From the NCBI GenBank assembly GCA_949499045.1, contig CATEEE010000078.1:1-7893 (forward strand): a DNA stretch of 7,893 nt, written 5' to 3'. This stretch comes from Marinobacterium sp. xm-d-530 (GTDB lineage: Bacteria > Pseudomonadota > Gammaproteobacteria > Pseudomonadales > Balneatricaceae). Positions 1 to 6,471 of the stretch are shown here, piece by piece. Position numbers and translations under genes: made by a program. The notes below the pieces were generated by a model. It did no database searches. It saw only the letters and a list, made by a program, of their open reading frames with translations, and was not told where the DNA came from. How positions within the stretch are numbered: the first letter of the stretch is position 1; the number at the start of each line of letters is the position of its first letter.

Positions 1-34
1 CCCTATTTTAGCTACGGATTATTGAAAGTTTTTA

Positions 35-44
35 CGCATATGCG
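35..44. repeat. 10-bp perfect palindrome upstream of the transporter gene
   Basis: The sequence cgcatatgcg equals its own reverse complement, and two more flanking pairs match after one mismatch. It lies about 105 bp upstream of the transporter start in AT-rich DNA. It could be a regulator half of an operator or chance; no known site is recognised. Confidence 0.3.
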
Positions 45-78
45 AAATAAATAACCAATTTAATTTATTACTAACGTT

Positions 79-106
79 TTGTTATATGAAAAATTGGCTT
101 TAAATA
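79..106 (+). promoter_or_regulatory. possible sigma-70 promoter for the AEC transporter gene
   Basis: A -35-like TTGTTA (79-84) is followed after about 15-16 nt by a TTAAAT/TAAATA stretch (100-106) in AT-rich DNA upstream of the + strand gene. Neither box matches the consensus well, so this is only the best candidate in the 148-bp leader. An inverted repeat overlaps the putative -10 and start region. Confidence 0.22.
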
Positions 107-125
107 GAGTATCCTTTGCTCTATT
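103..125. repeat. inverted repeat (7-bp arms, 9-nt spacer) before the transporter gene
   Basis: The arms aatagag (103-109) and ctctatt (119-125) are perfect reverse complements around the spacer tatcctttg. A short T-run (128-132) follows. Position fits either an operator over the transporter promoter or a weak terminator for a gene left of the window. A similar element lies upstream of the ComEA-like gene at 1417-1437. Confidence 0.4.
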
Positions 126-148
126 AATTTTTAATGTCAGGGCTTTAA

Positions 149-1048
149 ATGACAACCAGCACCGATCTTCTATTACTGCTTGAGCGAGTCTTCTCAACAG
201 TATTTCCCATCATTGCCATAGTCACTGCTGGGTACCTTTACGCAAGAAAGGCGAATCCTGATTTACAGGTCGCCAATCGAATCAACATGGATATCTTTTT
301 GCCAGCTCTTATATTCAGTGTTATGGCTGGAAAGAGTTTTGATCTCTATGCTCATTTAGATCTAGCACTAGGATCCATTGTCATGGTGCTCGGTGCAGGA
401 TTGTTGATGAAACCTGTTGCAAAGCTCCTTGGCATCCCCTCTAAGACCTTTGTTCCACCCATGATGTTCAACAACTGTGGCAACCTAGGCTTACCCCTTG
501 CACTACTTGCTTTCGGGGATGCCGGCCTAGCAGCCTTTGTAGTTATGTTCCTTGTAAGTAACTTGCTGCACTTCAGCTTAGGCATTCATATCGTTGACGA
601 AAATGCCAAACTAACAGGACTTTTTAAGAATCCTATTATCCTATCGACCTTTGCTGGGTTAGCCTGGGCACTGTTCAAGTTGCCATTACCTACATGGTTG
701 GCCACCCCCATCGATATGGTGGGTCAGATATCAATTCCATTGATGCTGTTTGCCCTAGGGGTAAGGATGATCAGTGTCGATCTGAGTCAGTGGAAGATTG
801 GCGTCTATGGTGCCATCTTTTCACCGTTAAGCAGTTTGGTATTCGCCATACCTTTTGCTTGGATTATGGGGCTATCTGAAGAGTTTACCGCTTATATTGT
901 GTTGTTTAGCGTACTACCACCGGCGGTTCTGAACTATATGTTTGCCGAGCGTTACAATCAGCAACCTGAGACGGTTGCCTCTATTGTACTGATCGGAAAT
1001 TTAGCCAGCCTAGCGATCATCCCACTTACGCTCTTTTTTATTCTTTAA
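149..1048 (+). CDS. AEC-family (auxin efflux carrier-like) membrane transporter
   Basis: This 299-residue protein is almost entirely hydrophobic, with about ten predicted membrane helices (roughly 14-32, 48-62, 70-93, 101-122, 125-147, 162-178, 190-208, 216-240, 248-263, 275-298). This is the usual size and topology of the AEC/membrane transport protein family. The family hallmark is the half-helix stretch NNCGNLGLP (108-116); a second conserved region, LPPAVLNYMFAERYN (256-270), lies near the C-terminus. Family members move small organic anions such as malate, malonate or other carboxylates across the inner membrane; the substrate here cannot be read from sequence. The ATG start is supported by AGGG (139-142) six bases upstream. 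The gene stands alone on this strand and converges on the ComEA-like gene, so it is not part of the large operon. It is complete and undamaged. Confidence 0.88.
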   Translation: MTTSTDLLLLLERVFSTVFPIIAIVTAGYLYARKANPDLQVANRINMDIFLPALIFSVMAGKSFDLYAHLDLALGSIVMVLGAGLLMKPVAKLLGIPSKTFVPPMMFNNCGNLGLPLALLAFGDAGLAAFVVMFLVSNLLHFSLGIHIVDENAKLTGLFKNPIILSTFAGLAWALFKLPLPTWLATPIDMVGQISIPLMLFALGVRMISVDLSQWKIGVYGAIFSPLSSLVFAIPFAWIMGLSEEFTAYIVLFSVLPPAVLNYMFAERYNQQPETVASIVLIGNLASLAIIPLTLFFIL

Positions 1049-1053
1049 GTGAA

Positions 1054-1082
1054 CTAGGGAGGCCCCGCTGGAGCCTCCTTAG
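1054..1082. terminator. stem-loop between convergent genes, probable bidirectional terminator
   Basis: Arms ctagggaggc (1054-1063) and gcctccttag (1073-1082) pair over ten positions with one G-U wobble in the + strand RNA, around a 9-nt loop. The stem sits 5 bp past the transporter stop and 11 bp past the ComEA-like stop on the other strand. There is no clear U-run on either side, so it is not a textbook intrinsic terminator, but its position suits transcript-end formation or 3'-end protection for both genes. Confidence 0.5.
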
Positions 1083-1093
1083 CATACTCGCTG

Positions 1094-1390
1094 TTATTCA
1101 CTCTTAGGTTTAGCGGGTTCAAGAAGAATGTTCTCCACATTTTTCTCAACGGTTGCGACACCTATACCCCGAACAGCCGTAAGTGATTCAACAGAGTCAA
1201 AAGGACCGTTCGCAACACGGTAAGCAACAATCGCTTCAGCTTTAGATTGACCGATTCCATCCAAAGCGTCCGCTAACTCAATGGCGTCCGCTGAGTTTAT
1301 GTTGACCGGGAAACCAGCCATCGCAGCCGATGAAAACAGTGTAAGAAAGAGTGGTGCAAGAACGCGTTTAGTCTGTGATTTGATGTTCAT
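1094..1390 (-). CDS. small secreted ComEA-like helix-hairpin-helix DNA-binding protein
   Basis: The 98-residue product starts with a signal peptide: basic MNIKSQTKR, a hydrophobic core (about 10-20), and a probable cleavage after SAAMA (residue 25). The mature part is essentially one ComEA-type helix-hairpin-helix unit. It begins VNINSADAIELADAL, continues with GIGQSKAEAIVAYR and closes with a second hairpin, VRGIGVATVEKN. Such proteins bind double-stranded DNA non-specifically in the periplasm; in naturally competent bacteria ComEA helps pull DNA through the outer membrane. Many bacteria carry stand-alone copies of unproven role, and no other competence gene is nearby. The ATG at 1390 is chosen because GGAGGT lies five bases upstream and it puts the signal peptide at the N-terminus; an upstream in-frame ATG at 1438 would add 16 residues and lacks comparable support. 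It lies about 100 bp downstream of pyrF, probably with its own promoter. Confidence 0.85.
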   Translation of the reverse strand: MNIKSQTKRVLAPLFLTLFSSAAMAGFPVNINSADAIELADALDGIGQSKAEAIVAYRVANGPFDSVESLTAVRGIGVATVEKNVENILLEPAKPKSE

Positions 1391-1489
1391 AATGAACCTC
1401 CATGTCTTATTTATAATGAGAGCTATCCTTACTCTCACTATTCAAACTAGACCATGGATTAAAAAACGCCAAAAAATATTTATATTTTT
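1391..1489 (-). promoter_or_regulatory. intergenic region likely carrying the promoter of the ComEA-like gene
   Basis: This 99-bp gap between pyrF and the ComEA-like gene holds, in gene orientation, A/T-tracts next to pyrF, a TTGAAT that resembles a -35 box (1440-1445), an inverted repeat, a -10-like TATAAA (1410-1415) and then the strong GGAGGT ribosome binding site. The TTGAAT to TATAAA spacing is too long (24 nt) for a standard promoter, so the exact elements are uncertain. Confidence 0.3.
1417..1437. repeat. inverted repeat (6-bp arms, 9-nt spacer) upstream of the ComEA-like gene
   Basis: Arms tgagag (1417-1422) and ctctca (1432-1437) are perfect reverse complements around ctatcctta. It lies in the presumed promoter region, 27 bp before the start codon. 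The inner part (agag, then tatcctt, then ctct) closely resembles the inverted repeat at 103-125 in front of the transporter gene. Confidence 0.4.
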
Positions 1490-1490
1490 T
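1461..1490 (-). terminator. weak A/T-only terminator-like element after pyrF
   Basis: In pyrF orientation the stop codon runs into an A/T-only inverted repeat (arms 1471-1478 and 1483-1490), followed by GGCG and a run of six T (1461-1466). The stem has no G-C pairs, so intrinsic termination would be weak. The A- and T-tracts might instead act as an AT-rich upstream element or bent DNA for the next gene. Confidence 0.25.
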
Positions 1491-2227
1491 TAAGAACCGG
1501 ACAAGGCCGCATCCACTTCATTCTGAACAGCTACTGCAGCCGCTGCCGGATTCTCAGCACCAGTGATTGGACGTCCAACCACCAAATAGGTGCTGCCTGC
1601 AGCGATCGCTTCAGAAGGCGTCATAATGCGGCGCTGATCGCCTACCACTGAACCAGCTGGTCGAATACCGGGTGTCACAAGCTGGAACTGATCAGAGGTT
1701 TGAGACCTAATCGCAGCAGCCTCTTGTGCTGAACAGACCACACCATCAAGCCCAGAGCTCTCAGTCAGAGCAGCCAAACGCTTCACCTGTTCAATCGGAT
1801 CGATATCCAGACCCATCTCAGCCAGATCACTGCGCTCCATACTGGTCAGAACAGTTACCGCAATTAAAGAGGTACGTTGCGGGCCTCGACTGCGCTTCTC
1901 GACCTCGTCACGAGCAGCCTCCATCATTCGACGGCCACCACTGGCATGGACATTCACCATCCAGACACCCAGCTCCGCTGCAACGCCACAGGCCTTAGCA
2001 ACAGTATTTGGAATATCATGAAATTTAAGATCCAAGAAGACTTCAAAACCAAGTGCATGTAGGCGATCTACAACATCTGGTCCACAACGAGTGAAAAGCT
2101 CCTTACCCACTTTGACACGAGAGACCGCCGGGTCTAATTGCTTAGCCATCGCTAAAGCGCTATCAGCTTCTGGATAATCTAGGGCAACAATAACTCGTTT
2201 ATTATCTTCAATGGACACTCTATTCAC
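1490..2227 (-). CDS. pyrF: orotidine 5'-phosphate decarboxylase
   Basis: PyrF decarboxylates orotidine monophosphate to UMP, the last step of de novo pyrimidine synthesis, in the cytosol. The 245-residue product has the usual length and (beta/alpha)8 landmarks: D17 in VALDY, K42 in VKVGKE, the catalytic DLKFHD block (D66, K68, D71), WMVNVHASGG in the middle, LDGVVCSAQE, and the phosphate-binding VTPGIRP followed by GDQRRIMTP near the C-terminus. All catalytic residues are present. Translation starts with a GTG at 2227, overlapping the end of lapB by 8 nt, or with a second in-frame GTG at 2218, one base past the lapB stop. Each GTG has an AAGG eight bases upstream, so the start cannot be settled by eye. 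Either way pyrF appears translationally coupled to lapB, the gene order also found in Escherichia coli (lapA-lapB-pyrF). Confidence 0.96.
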   Translation of the reverse strand: MNRVSIEDNKRVIVALDYPEADSALAMAKQLDPAVSRVKVGKELFTRCGPDVVDRLHALGFEVFLDLKFHDIPNTVAKACGVAAELGVWMVNVHASGGRRMMEAARDEVEKRSRGPQRTSLIAVTVLTSMERSDLAEMGLDIDPIEQVKRLAALTESSGLDGVVCSAQEAAAIRSQTSDQFQLVTPGIRPAGSVVGDQRRIMTPSEAIAAGSTYLVVGRPITGAENPAAAAVAVQNEVDAALSGS

Positions 2228-3404
2228 CTTCTAAACCTTGGATGGGTCGGATACTACCCCATCGCTTACAACTTGGACACTGCCAAACCAAACTGCGTGC
2301 CGCATAACCACAGTGGCCACAGCGGTAGACAGGCTTTGACATCTCGAGCTGCTGCGTCAGCGAACGCAAATTCAACAGACTCTCTCGTGCACTGGATGAG
2401 CCATGCTCAATATGCATATCAATTAGACGGTTAAATCCTTTAACCGATGGACGACTTTTCAACGCCTCAGTGATAAATAGGCCCGCTGCAAACACACCCT
2501 CTCGGTCCCTTTTCAGTTCAGCCAAGGAAAGCATCACGCTGGTCGAAGGGTGCTGTTTCATTAAGTCATTTAGATACTGGCTCAAACCAAGTTCATCGCC
2601 TAATGCCTCAAAACAACGTCTTAACGGATTGAGTGTTTCAGGTATGAACAATGGGTCTTGATCGGCAATGCTTTGCAACGCTCTTATTGCGGAACGCCAT
2701 TGCGACTTCAACATCAGTACTCTGGCTGAGATTAGGTTGGCTCGAACACACTTTGCATCGGTTGAAAGCGCTAACTCCAACTCTTTCAATGCGTTCTCTA
2801 ATTCACCGTTAGAGATATGATTTTGGGCCAGCTCACAGTGGTAATGTGATAGCTCATTGACCAGTTCCCTGCGATTTTTCTTGGGCAAAATGTCAGCACT
2901 TTGCAGCGCTTGATTCCACTCACCCTCTTGCTCATAGAGACGGATGAGCAGAACGATCGCGCGATATCTGAGCTCAGGATAGTCAGTCTGTTGGGCTAGG
3001 GGTGCAGCGGAGTCTTCAGCGCGATCAAGCAACCCCAAAGCAAAAAAGTCTCGTGCCAGAGCCAATTTGACACGCTGACGATCATAAACAGAAAGATCTT
3101 TTCGCTTTAGCATTCGCTCATGAATTTGAACGGCACGATCTATATCGCCTTTGCGCCTGAGCAGCTTGGCCAATGCAATGTGAGCTGGCAAATTGTCAGA
3201 GTTAACCTCGAGAGCGTGGATGAACGACTCAATCGCCTCTTCAGTTCGGTTATCAATAAGATGATCAAGACCGGATAGATAAGCCGGTGGTAGTGATTGA
3301 TTGCGACGATCATTTCTTTTCAGTCGTCGATTACCCAGATACCACCCTAGGGCAACAGCAATCACTAAAAAGAGGAAGATAAGGTAGGGGGAGTTGGCAC
3401 TCAT
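2220..3404 (-). CDS. lapB: lipopolysaccharide assembly protein B (TPR protein, YciM)
   Basis: LapB is an inner-membrane adaptor that, in enteric bacteria, brings LpxC to the protease FtsH and so limits lipopolysaccharide synthesis. This 394-residue protein shows the full family layout. There is one N-terminal membrane helix (about 5-24) followed by basic residues, a long series of tetratricopeptide-type helical repeats (about 40-350), and a C-terminal rubredoxin-like metal knuckle with CGHC (362-365) and CPSC (376-379). The tail WGSIRPIQGLEG matches the family ending. Length is close to the 389 residues of the E. coli protein and no key cysteine is missing. Its ATG overlaps the lapA stop in an ATGA junction, with GAGG six bases upstream, indicating translational coupling with its partner lapA. 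The role in LpxC turnover is inferred from the family. Confidence 0.95.
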   Translation of the reverse strand: MSANSPYLIFLFLVIAVALGWYLGNRRLKRNDRRNQSLPPAYLSGLDHLIDNRTEEAIESFIHALEVNSDNLPAHIALAKLLRRKGDIDRAVQIHERMLKRKDLSVYDRQRVKLALARDFFALGLLDRAEDSAAPLAQQTDYPELRYRAIVLLIRLYEQEGEWNQALQSADILPKKNRRELVNELSHYHCELAQNHISNGELENALKELELALSTDAKCVRANLISARVLMLKSQWRSAIRALQSIADQDPLFIPETLNPLRRCFEALGDELGLSQYLNDLMKQHPSTSVMLSLAELKRDREGVFAAGLFITEALKSRPSVKGFNRLIDMHIEHGSSSARESLLNLRSLTQQLEMSKPVYRCGHCGYAARSLVWQCPSCKRWGSIRPIQGLEGE

Positions 3405-3706
3405 TCTGCGCCTCGTTGAACCTCGCGATTCAACGTCTCAATCTGTTGCTCAGCATTTCGCAACTTACGAGCTGAATTCAGCAATTTAGCACGCAGTGTC
3501 AGTACTCGAGCACTAGTCAATAGAATACCGACTAACAGCCCGACAACCATTGAGATAATTAACCAGATCGACAGACTTGCCTCGGGTAGCTTCACCCAAA
3601 CCAAATCAATGATGACCGGCGTTGTGTTATGAATGGTTAGAACAATGCCTGTTAAAAGAACAAACAGCGCAATTGCTGACGTGATAAGAAGTTTAATCGC
3701 TCTCAA
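3401..3706 (-). CDS. lapA: lipopolysaccharide assembly protein A (LapA domain membrane protein)
   Basis: This 101-residue protein has two hydrophobic helices (about 5-25 and 43-66) separated by the family-type periplasmic stretch IHNTTPVIIDLVWVKLPEA. A charged, coiled-coil-like tail follows (about 70-101, AKLLNSARKLRNAEQQIETL). This is the LapA (formerly DUF1049) architecture. LapA works with LapB at the inner membrane in regulating lipopolysaccharide synthesis. The start is a TTG at 3706, two bases after the ihfB stop, with only a weak GATGAG-like ribosome site eight bases upstream. No ATG is available near the expected N-terminus, so the TTG is the best choice and translation probably relies on coupling with ihfB. 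The gene ends in a 4-nt overlap with lapB. Confidence 0.9.
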   Translation of the reverse strand: MRAIKLLITSAIALFVLLTGIVLTIHNTTPVIIDLVWVKLPEASLSIWLIISMVVGLLVGILLTSARVLTLRAKLLNSARKLRNAEQQIETLNREVQRGAE

Positions 3707-3708
3707 AC

Positions 3709-4005
3709 TTAATACTCATCTTTCAAGCTGGCATTCACTTGCTCACGCAGCTCTTTTCCGGGCTTAAAGTGAGGTACATGTTTTGCAGGTAGAGAGACAG
3801 ACTCACCTGATTTAGGGTTACGACCGACGCGCGGAGCACGATAGTGAAGTGAGAAGCTACCGAATCCACGAATTTCAATGCGCTCACCTTCGGCTAAGGT
3901 ATCAGCCATTTGAGTTAACATGATTTTCACAGCCAACTCGACATCCTTCACAGAGAGCTCCGGATGTTTATCTATTAGGCGTTCGATCAGCTCAGACTTA
4001 GTCAT
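3709..4005 (-). CDS. ihfB: integration host factor subunit beta
   Basis: IhfB pairs with IhfA to form IHF, a nucleoid protein that binds specific sites and bends DNA sharply, affecting transcription, replication and recombination. The 98-residue product begins MTKSELIERL as in E. coli. It carries the DNA-binding arm signature GFGSFSLHYR followed by APRVGRNPKSGE with the intercalating proline region, and the FKPGKELRE C-terminal helix. Start: a GTG at 4011 would add two residues, but the AGGAA ribosome site (about 4013-4017) directly abuts it, while it is properly spaced for the ATG at 4005, which also matches the family N-terminus. The tail is about four residues longer than in E. coli and is acidic (KDEY). 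It follows rpsA across a hairpin, the conserved rpsA-ihfB order. Confidence 0.97.
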   Translation of the reverse strand: MTKSELIERLIDKHPELSVKDVELAVKIMLTQMADTLAEGERIEIRGFGSFSLHYRAPRVGRNPKSGESVSLPAKHVPHFKPGKELREQVNASLKDEY

Positions 4006-4027
4006 ACCCACTTCCTATCGATACTGA

Positions 4028-4054
4028 AAACGGGGTGATCAGGTCACCCCGTTT
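4028..4054 (-). terminator. hairpin between rpsA and ihfB, terminator or attenuator
   Basis: Two perfect 11-bp arms, aaacggggtga (4028-4038) and tcaccccgttt (4044-4054), enclose a 5-nt loop. In transcript orientation the stem starts four bases after the rpsA stop and its 3' arm runs into UUUU, then CAG. The strong GGGGUGA core and short U-run make a moderate rho-independent terminator. The ihfB ribosome site begins only about a dozen bases downstream. It may partly stop or process the transcript so that S1 is made in excess of IHF. Confidence 0.7.
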
Positions 4055-4058
4055 GCTA

Positions 4059-5741
4059 TCAGTCTTTCTTACCCATCTGCTCTTTGATGAGATCACCAAT
4101 GGTCGTTGCGCCTGCATCCATATCTTTTGGAGCTGACTTAACCGCTTTAAGTGCTTCTTGCTGCTCTTTGGCTTCAATCGCTTTAATTGACAAGAAAATT
4201 GAACGATTACGACGATCAACATTGATCACAATCGCTTCAACGCTGTCACCTACAGAGAGCTCTGCCGATAGATCTTCAGTTCGCTCACGGGCAAATTCAG
4301 CCACCTTCAAAATAGCGTTCAGACCTACAGACACTTCAATTTCAGCCTGACGGGCATCCACTGCGACAACTGTACCAGACACTTTTGAACCCTTTCCGTT
4401 CGCTTCAGCAAAGCTACTGAATGGATCAGATGCCAGGGCTTTGATGCTTAAAGAGATACGCTCACGTTCAGCATCCACTTGTTGGATGACCGCTTCAACG
4501 GTATCGCCTTTATTGAAGCGCTTAACAGCCTCTTCACCTGGCTCGTCCCAAGAAATATCAGACAGATGAACAAGACCATCAACACCACCATCTAGACCGA
4601 TGAAGATACCAAAGTCGGTGATTGAGCGGACAGTACCAGAAACTTTGTCGCCCTTGTTCGTGGATGATGCAAAAGCATTCCATGGATTTTCACGGCACTG
4701 TTTGATGCCAAGGGAGATACGACGGCGCTGTTGGTCGATGTCGAGAATCTGAACTTCAACCTCATCACCTACCTGAACAACTTTAGATGGGTGGATGTTG
4801 CGGTTGGTCCAATCCATTTCAGAGACGTGAACGAGACCTTCCACGCCCTCACCGATCTGTGCAAAACATCCGTAGTCTGCAAGCTTAGTTACTTTAGCTG
4901 TAACGCGCTGACCTACCGCGTAGTTTTCAATGGCCGTTGTCCATGGATCTGCAGCCAACTGTTTCATACCAAGGGATACACGCTTACGCTCTTGGTCGTA
5001 GCGAAGAACCTTAACGTCGATCTCATCACCAACATTGATCATCTCGCTTGGATGTTTAATGCGTTTCCAGGAAATATCCGTAATGTGAAGAAGACCATCA
5101 ACACCGCCAAGGTCAATAAACGCACCGTAATCGGTAAGATTCTTAACAATGCCTTTAAGCGTTGCGCCCTCTTCCATCTGCTCAAGCAACTTCTCTCGCT
5201 CTTCGCTATTGGCCTCTTCAAGAATCGCACGACGTGATACAACAATGTTGTTGCTTTTCTCGTCGAGCTTAACAATTTTGAGCTCTAGATCTTGATCATC
5301 AAGGTGACTGGTATCGCGCAGCGGACGAGTATCCACCAAAGACCCTGGTAAGAAGGCGTTAATACCGTTAACCATTACGGTTAGGCCGCCGCGAACACGA
5401 CCACTAATGCGGCCGGTAACGGTCTCGCCAGATTCATAGGCTGTTGCAAGCACAGCCCAAGCTTCTGCACGCTTAGCACGTTCACGCGAAAGCTTAGTCT
5501 CACCGAAACCATCTTCTAATGATTCAAGCGCCACTTGCACTTCATCACCGACAGCGACTTCCAGTTCACCTGCCGCGTTTTTAAACTGATCGATGGGAAT
5601 AACCCCATCTGACTTAAGACCCGCTGTAACAACAACGAAGTCATTTTCAATACCTACTACGGTTCCAGTAATGATGGAACCTGGTGTCATATTGACCTGT
5701 TCAAGACTCTCTTCAAACAGATCTGCAAAGCTTTCGCTCAT
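4059..5741 (-). CDS. rpsA: 30S ribosomal protein S1
   Basis: S1 binds mRNA on the 30S subunit and is needed to start translation of most messages. The 560-residue product (557 in E. coli) contains six S1/OB-fold RNA-binding domains at about 20-87, 105-171, 191-260, 276-346, 363-434 and 450-520. Domains 3 to 6 carry the typical motifs such as GAFIDLGGVDGLLHITDISW and the DxxRRRISLGIKQ closing strand. The N-terminal MSESFADLFEESL matches the ribosome-anchoring segment (S2 contact), and the C-terminal tail is charged. The ATG at 5741 has GAGG eight bases upstream, a somewhat better ribosome site than the weak one known for E. coli rpsA, whose translation is autogenously regulated; whether that control holds here cannot be seen. 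It lies 25 bp after cmk, the widely conserved cmk-rpsA pair, and no separate promoter is obvious in that gap. Confidence 0.98.
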   Translation of the reverse strand: MSESFADLFEESLEQVNMTPGSIITGTVVGIENDFVVVTAGLKSDGVIPIDQFKNAAGELEVAVGDEVQVALESLEDGFGETKLSRERAKRAEAWAVLATAYESGETVTGRISGRVRGGLTVMVNGINAFLPGSLVDTRPLRDTSHLDDQDLELKIVKLDEKSNNIVVSRRAILEEANSEEREKLLEQMEEGATLKGIVKNLTDYGAFIDLGGVDGLLHITDISWKRIKHPSEMINVGDEIDVKVLRYDQERKRVSLGMKQLAADPWTTAIENYAVGQRVTAKVTKLADYGCFAQIGEGVEGLVHVSEMDWTNRNIHPSKVVQVGDEVEVQILDIDQQRRRISLGIKQCRENPWNAFASSTNKGDKVSGTVRSITDFGIFIGLDGGVDGLVHLSDISWDEPGEEAVKRFNKGDTVEAVIQQVDAERERISLSIKALASDPFSSFAEANGKGSKVSGTVVAVDARQAEIEVSVGLNAILKVAEFARERTEDLSAELSVGDSVEAIVINVDRRNRSIFLSIKAIEAKEQQEALKAVKSAPKDMDAGATTIGDLIKEQMGKKD

Positions 5742-5766
5742 GGTCTAAGCCTCAGTTTACGGTGTG

Positions 5767-6468
5767 CTAACGCAACCCTTTGTGGCGTGCTTGTTCTAGC
5801 ACAGTTTTCATAACTTCATCGATAGTCATAGATGTACTATCGAGAATCACGGCATCATCGGCTGGGCAAAGTGGCGCAACCGAACGGTTCATGTCACGAT
5901 CATCTCGCGCACGAATATCTTCTAATATTGTTTCAAGGCTAGCACTCAGCCCCTTATCTATCAACTGCTTATAACGACGATCAGCTCGAACCTCCGCCGA
6001 TGCATCCAGATAGATCTTCAACGGTGCCTGAGGAAATACAACGGTTCCCATATCTCGACCATCGGCTACTAAACCGGGGGGCTGGGCAAAATCGCGTTGG
6101 CGTTTCAACAGTGCAGAACGCACTTCATTAATAGCGGCCACTTTAGATGCATCGTTACCTATTTGCTCGGCACGAATAGCATGAGTCACCTCTTCACCTT
6201 CAAGTAAAATGGTTACCTCATCGCCCTGCTCAGACGCAATAAAGCGCACATCGAGATGCTCAGCCAAAACCTGCAGTGCCTCTACATCACTAAGATCGAC
6301 ACCATGATGGTTCGCAGCCAACGCCGTCAAGCGGTACAGGGCACCGCTATCCAACAAACTCCAACCGAGTTCTTGCGAAAGCAACCGACAGATGGTGCCT
6401 TTGCCTGAACCACTTGGCCCATCAACAGTAATAATAGGACATGAATGTTCATTATTGAGTGGATCCAT
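5767..6468 (-). CDS. cmk: cytidylate kinase
   Basis: Cmk phosphorylates CMP and dCMP to the diphosphates with ATP, recycling pyrimidine nucleotides in the cytosol. The 233-residue product (227 in E. coli) has the P-loop GPSGSGKGT (17-25), the substrate-site DSGALYR (40-46), VADGRDMGTVVFP (134-146) with its nucleotide-binding DGRD, RADRRYKQL in the lid region (161-169), and RDDRDMNRSVAPLCPADDA (188-206). All family motifs are present. The ATG at 6468 has GAGGAG six bases upstream. It starts three bases after the aroA stop, so its ribosome site lies inside the end of aroA and the two genes are surely co-transcribed. The aroA-cmk-rpsA order is common in gammaproteobacteria. Confidence 0.97.
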   Translation of the reverse strand: MDPLNNEHSCPIITVDGPSGSGKGTICRLLSQELGWSLLDSGALYRLTALAANHHGVDLSDVEALQVLAEHLDVRFIASEQGDEVTILLEGEEVTHAIRAEQIGNDASKVAAINEVRSALLKRQRDFAQPPGLVADGRDMGTVVFPQAPLKIYLDASAEVRADRRYKQLIDKGLSASLETILEDIRARDDRDMNRSVAPLCPADDAVILDSTSMTIDEVMKTVLEQARHKGLR

Positions 6469-6471
6469 CCA

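Noticed and set aside
134..148. Four-codon frame (ATG to TAA) whose stop directly precedes the transporter ATG
   Set aside because: It could be a leader peptide, but it is too short to support, carries no regulatory codon pattern, and is expected by chance.
1391..1438. Longer N-terminus for the ComEA-like protein from an ATG at 1438
   Set aside because: It would bury the signal peptide behind 16 residues, and the strong GGAGGT site clearly serves the ATG at 1390.
1281..1493. 70-codon + strand frame opposite the ComEA-like gene
   Set aside because: It is antisense to the signal peptide and promoter region, with no domain and no ribosome site.
3998..4222. 74-codon minus-strand frame across the rpsA-ihfB junction
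   Set aside because: It overlaps the end of rpsA in another frame, with a basic low-information product and no ribosome site.
4731..5237. 168-codon open frame on the + strand inside rpsA
   Set aside because: It lies wholly antisense to the well-supported S1 gene, has no recognisable domain, and has no sensible upstream signals; long antisense frames are common opposite highly biased ribosomal genes.
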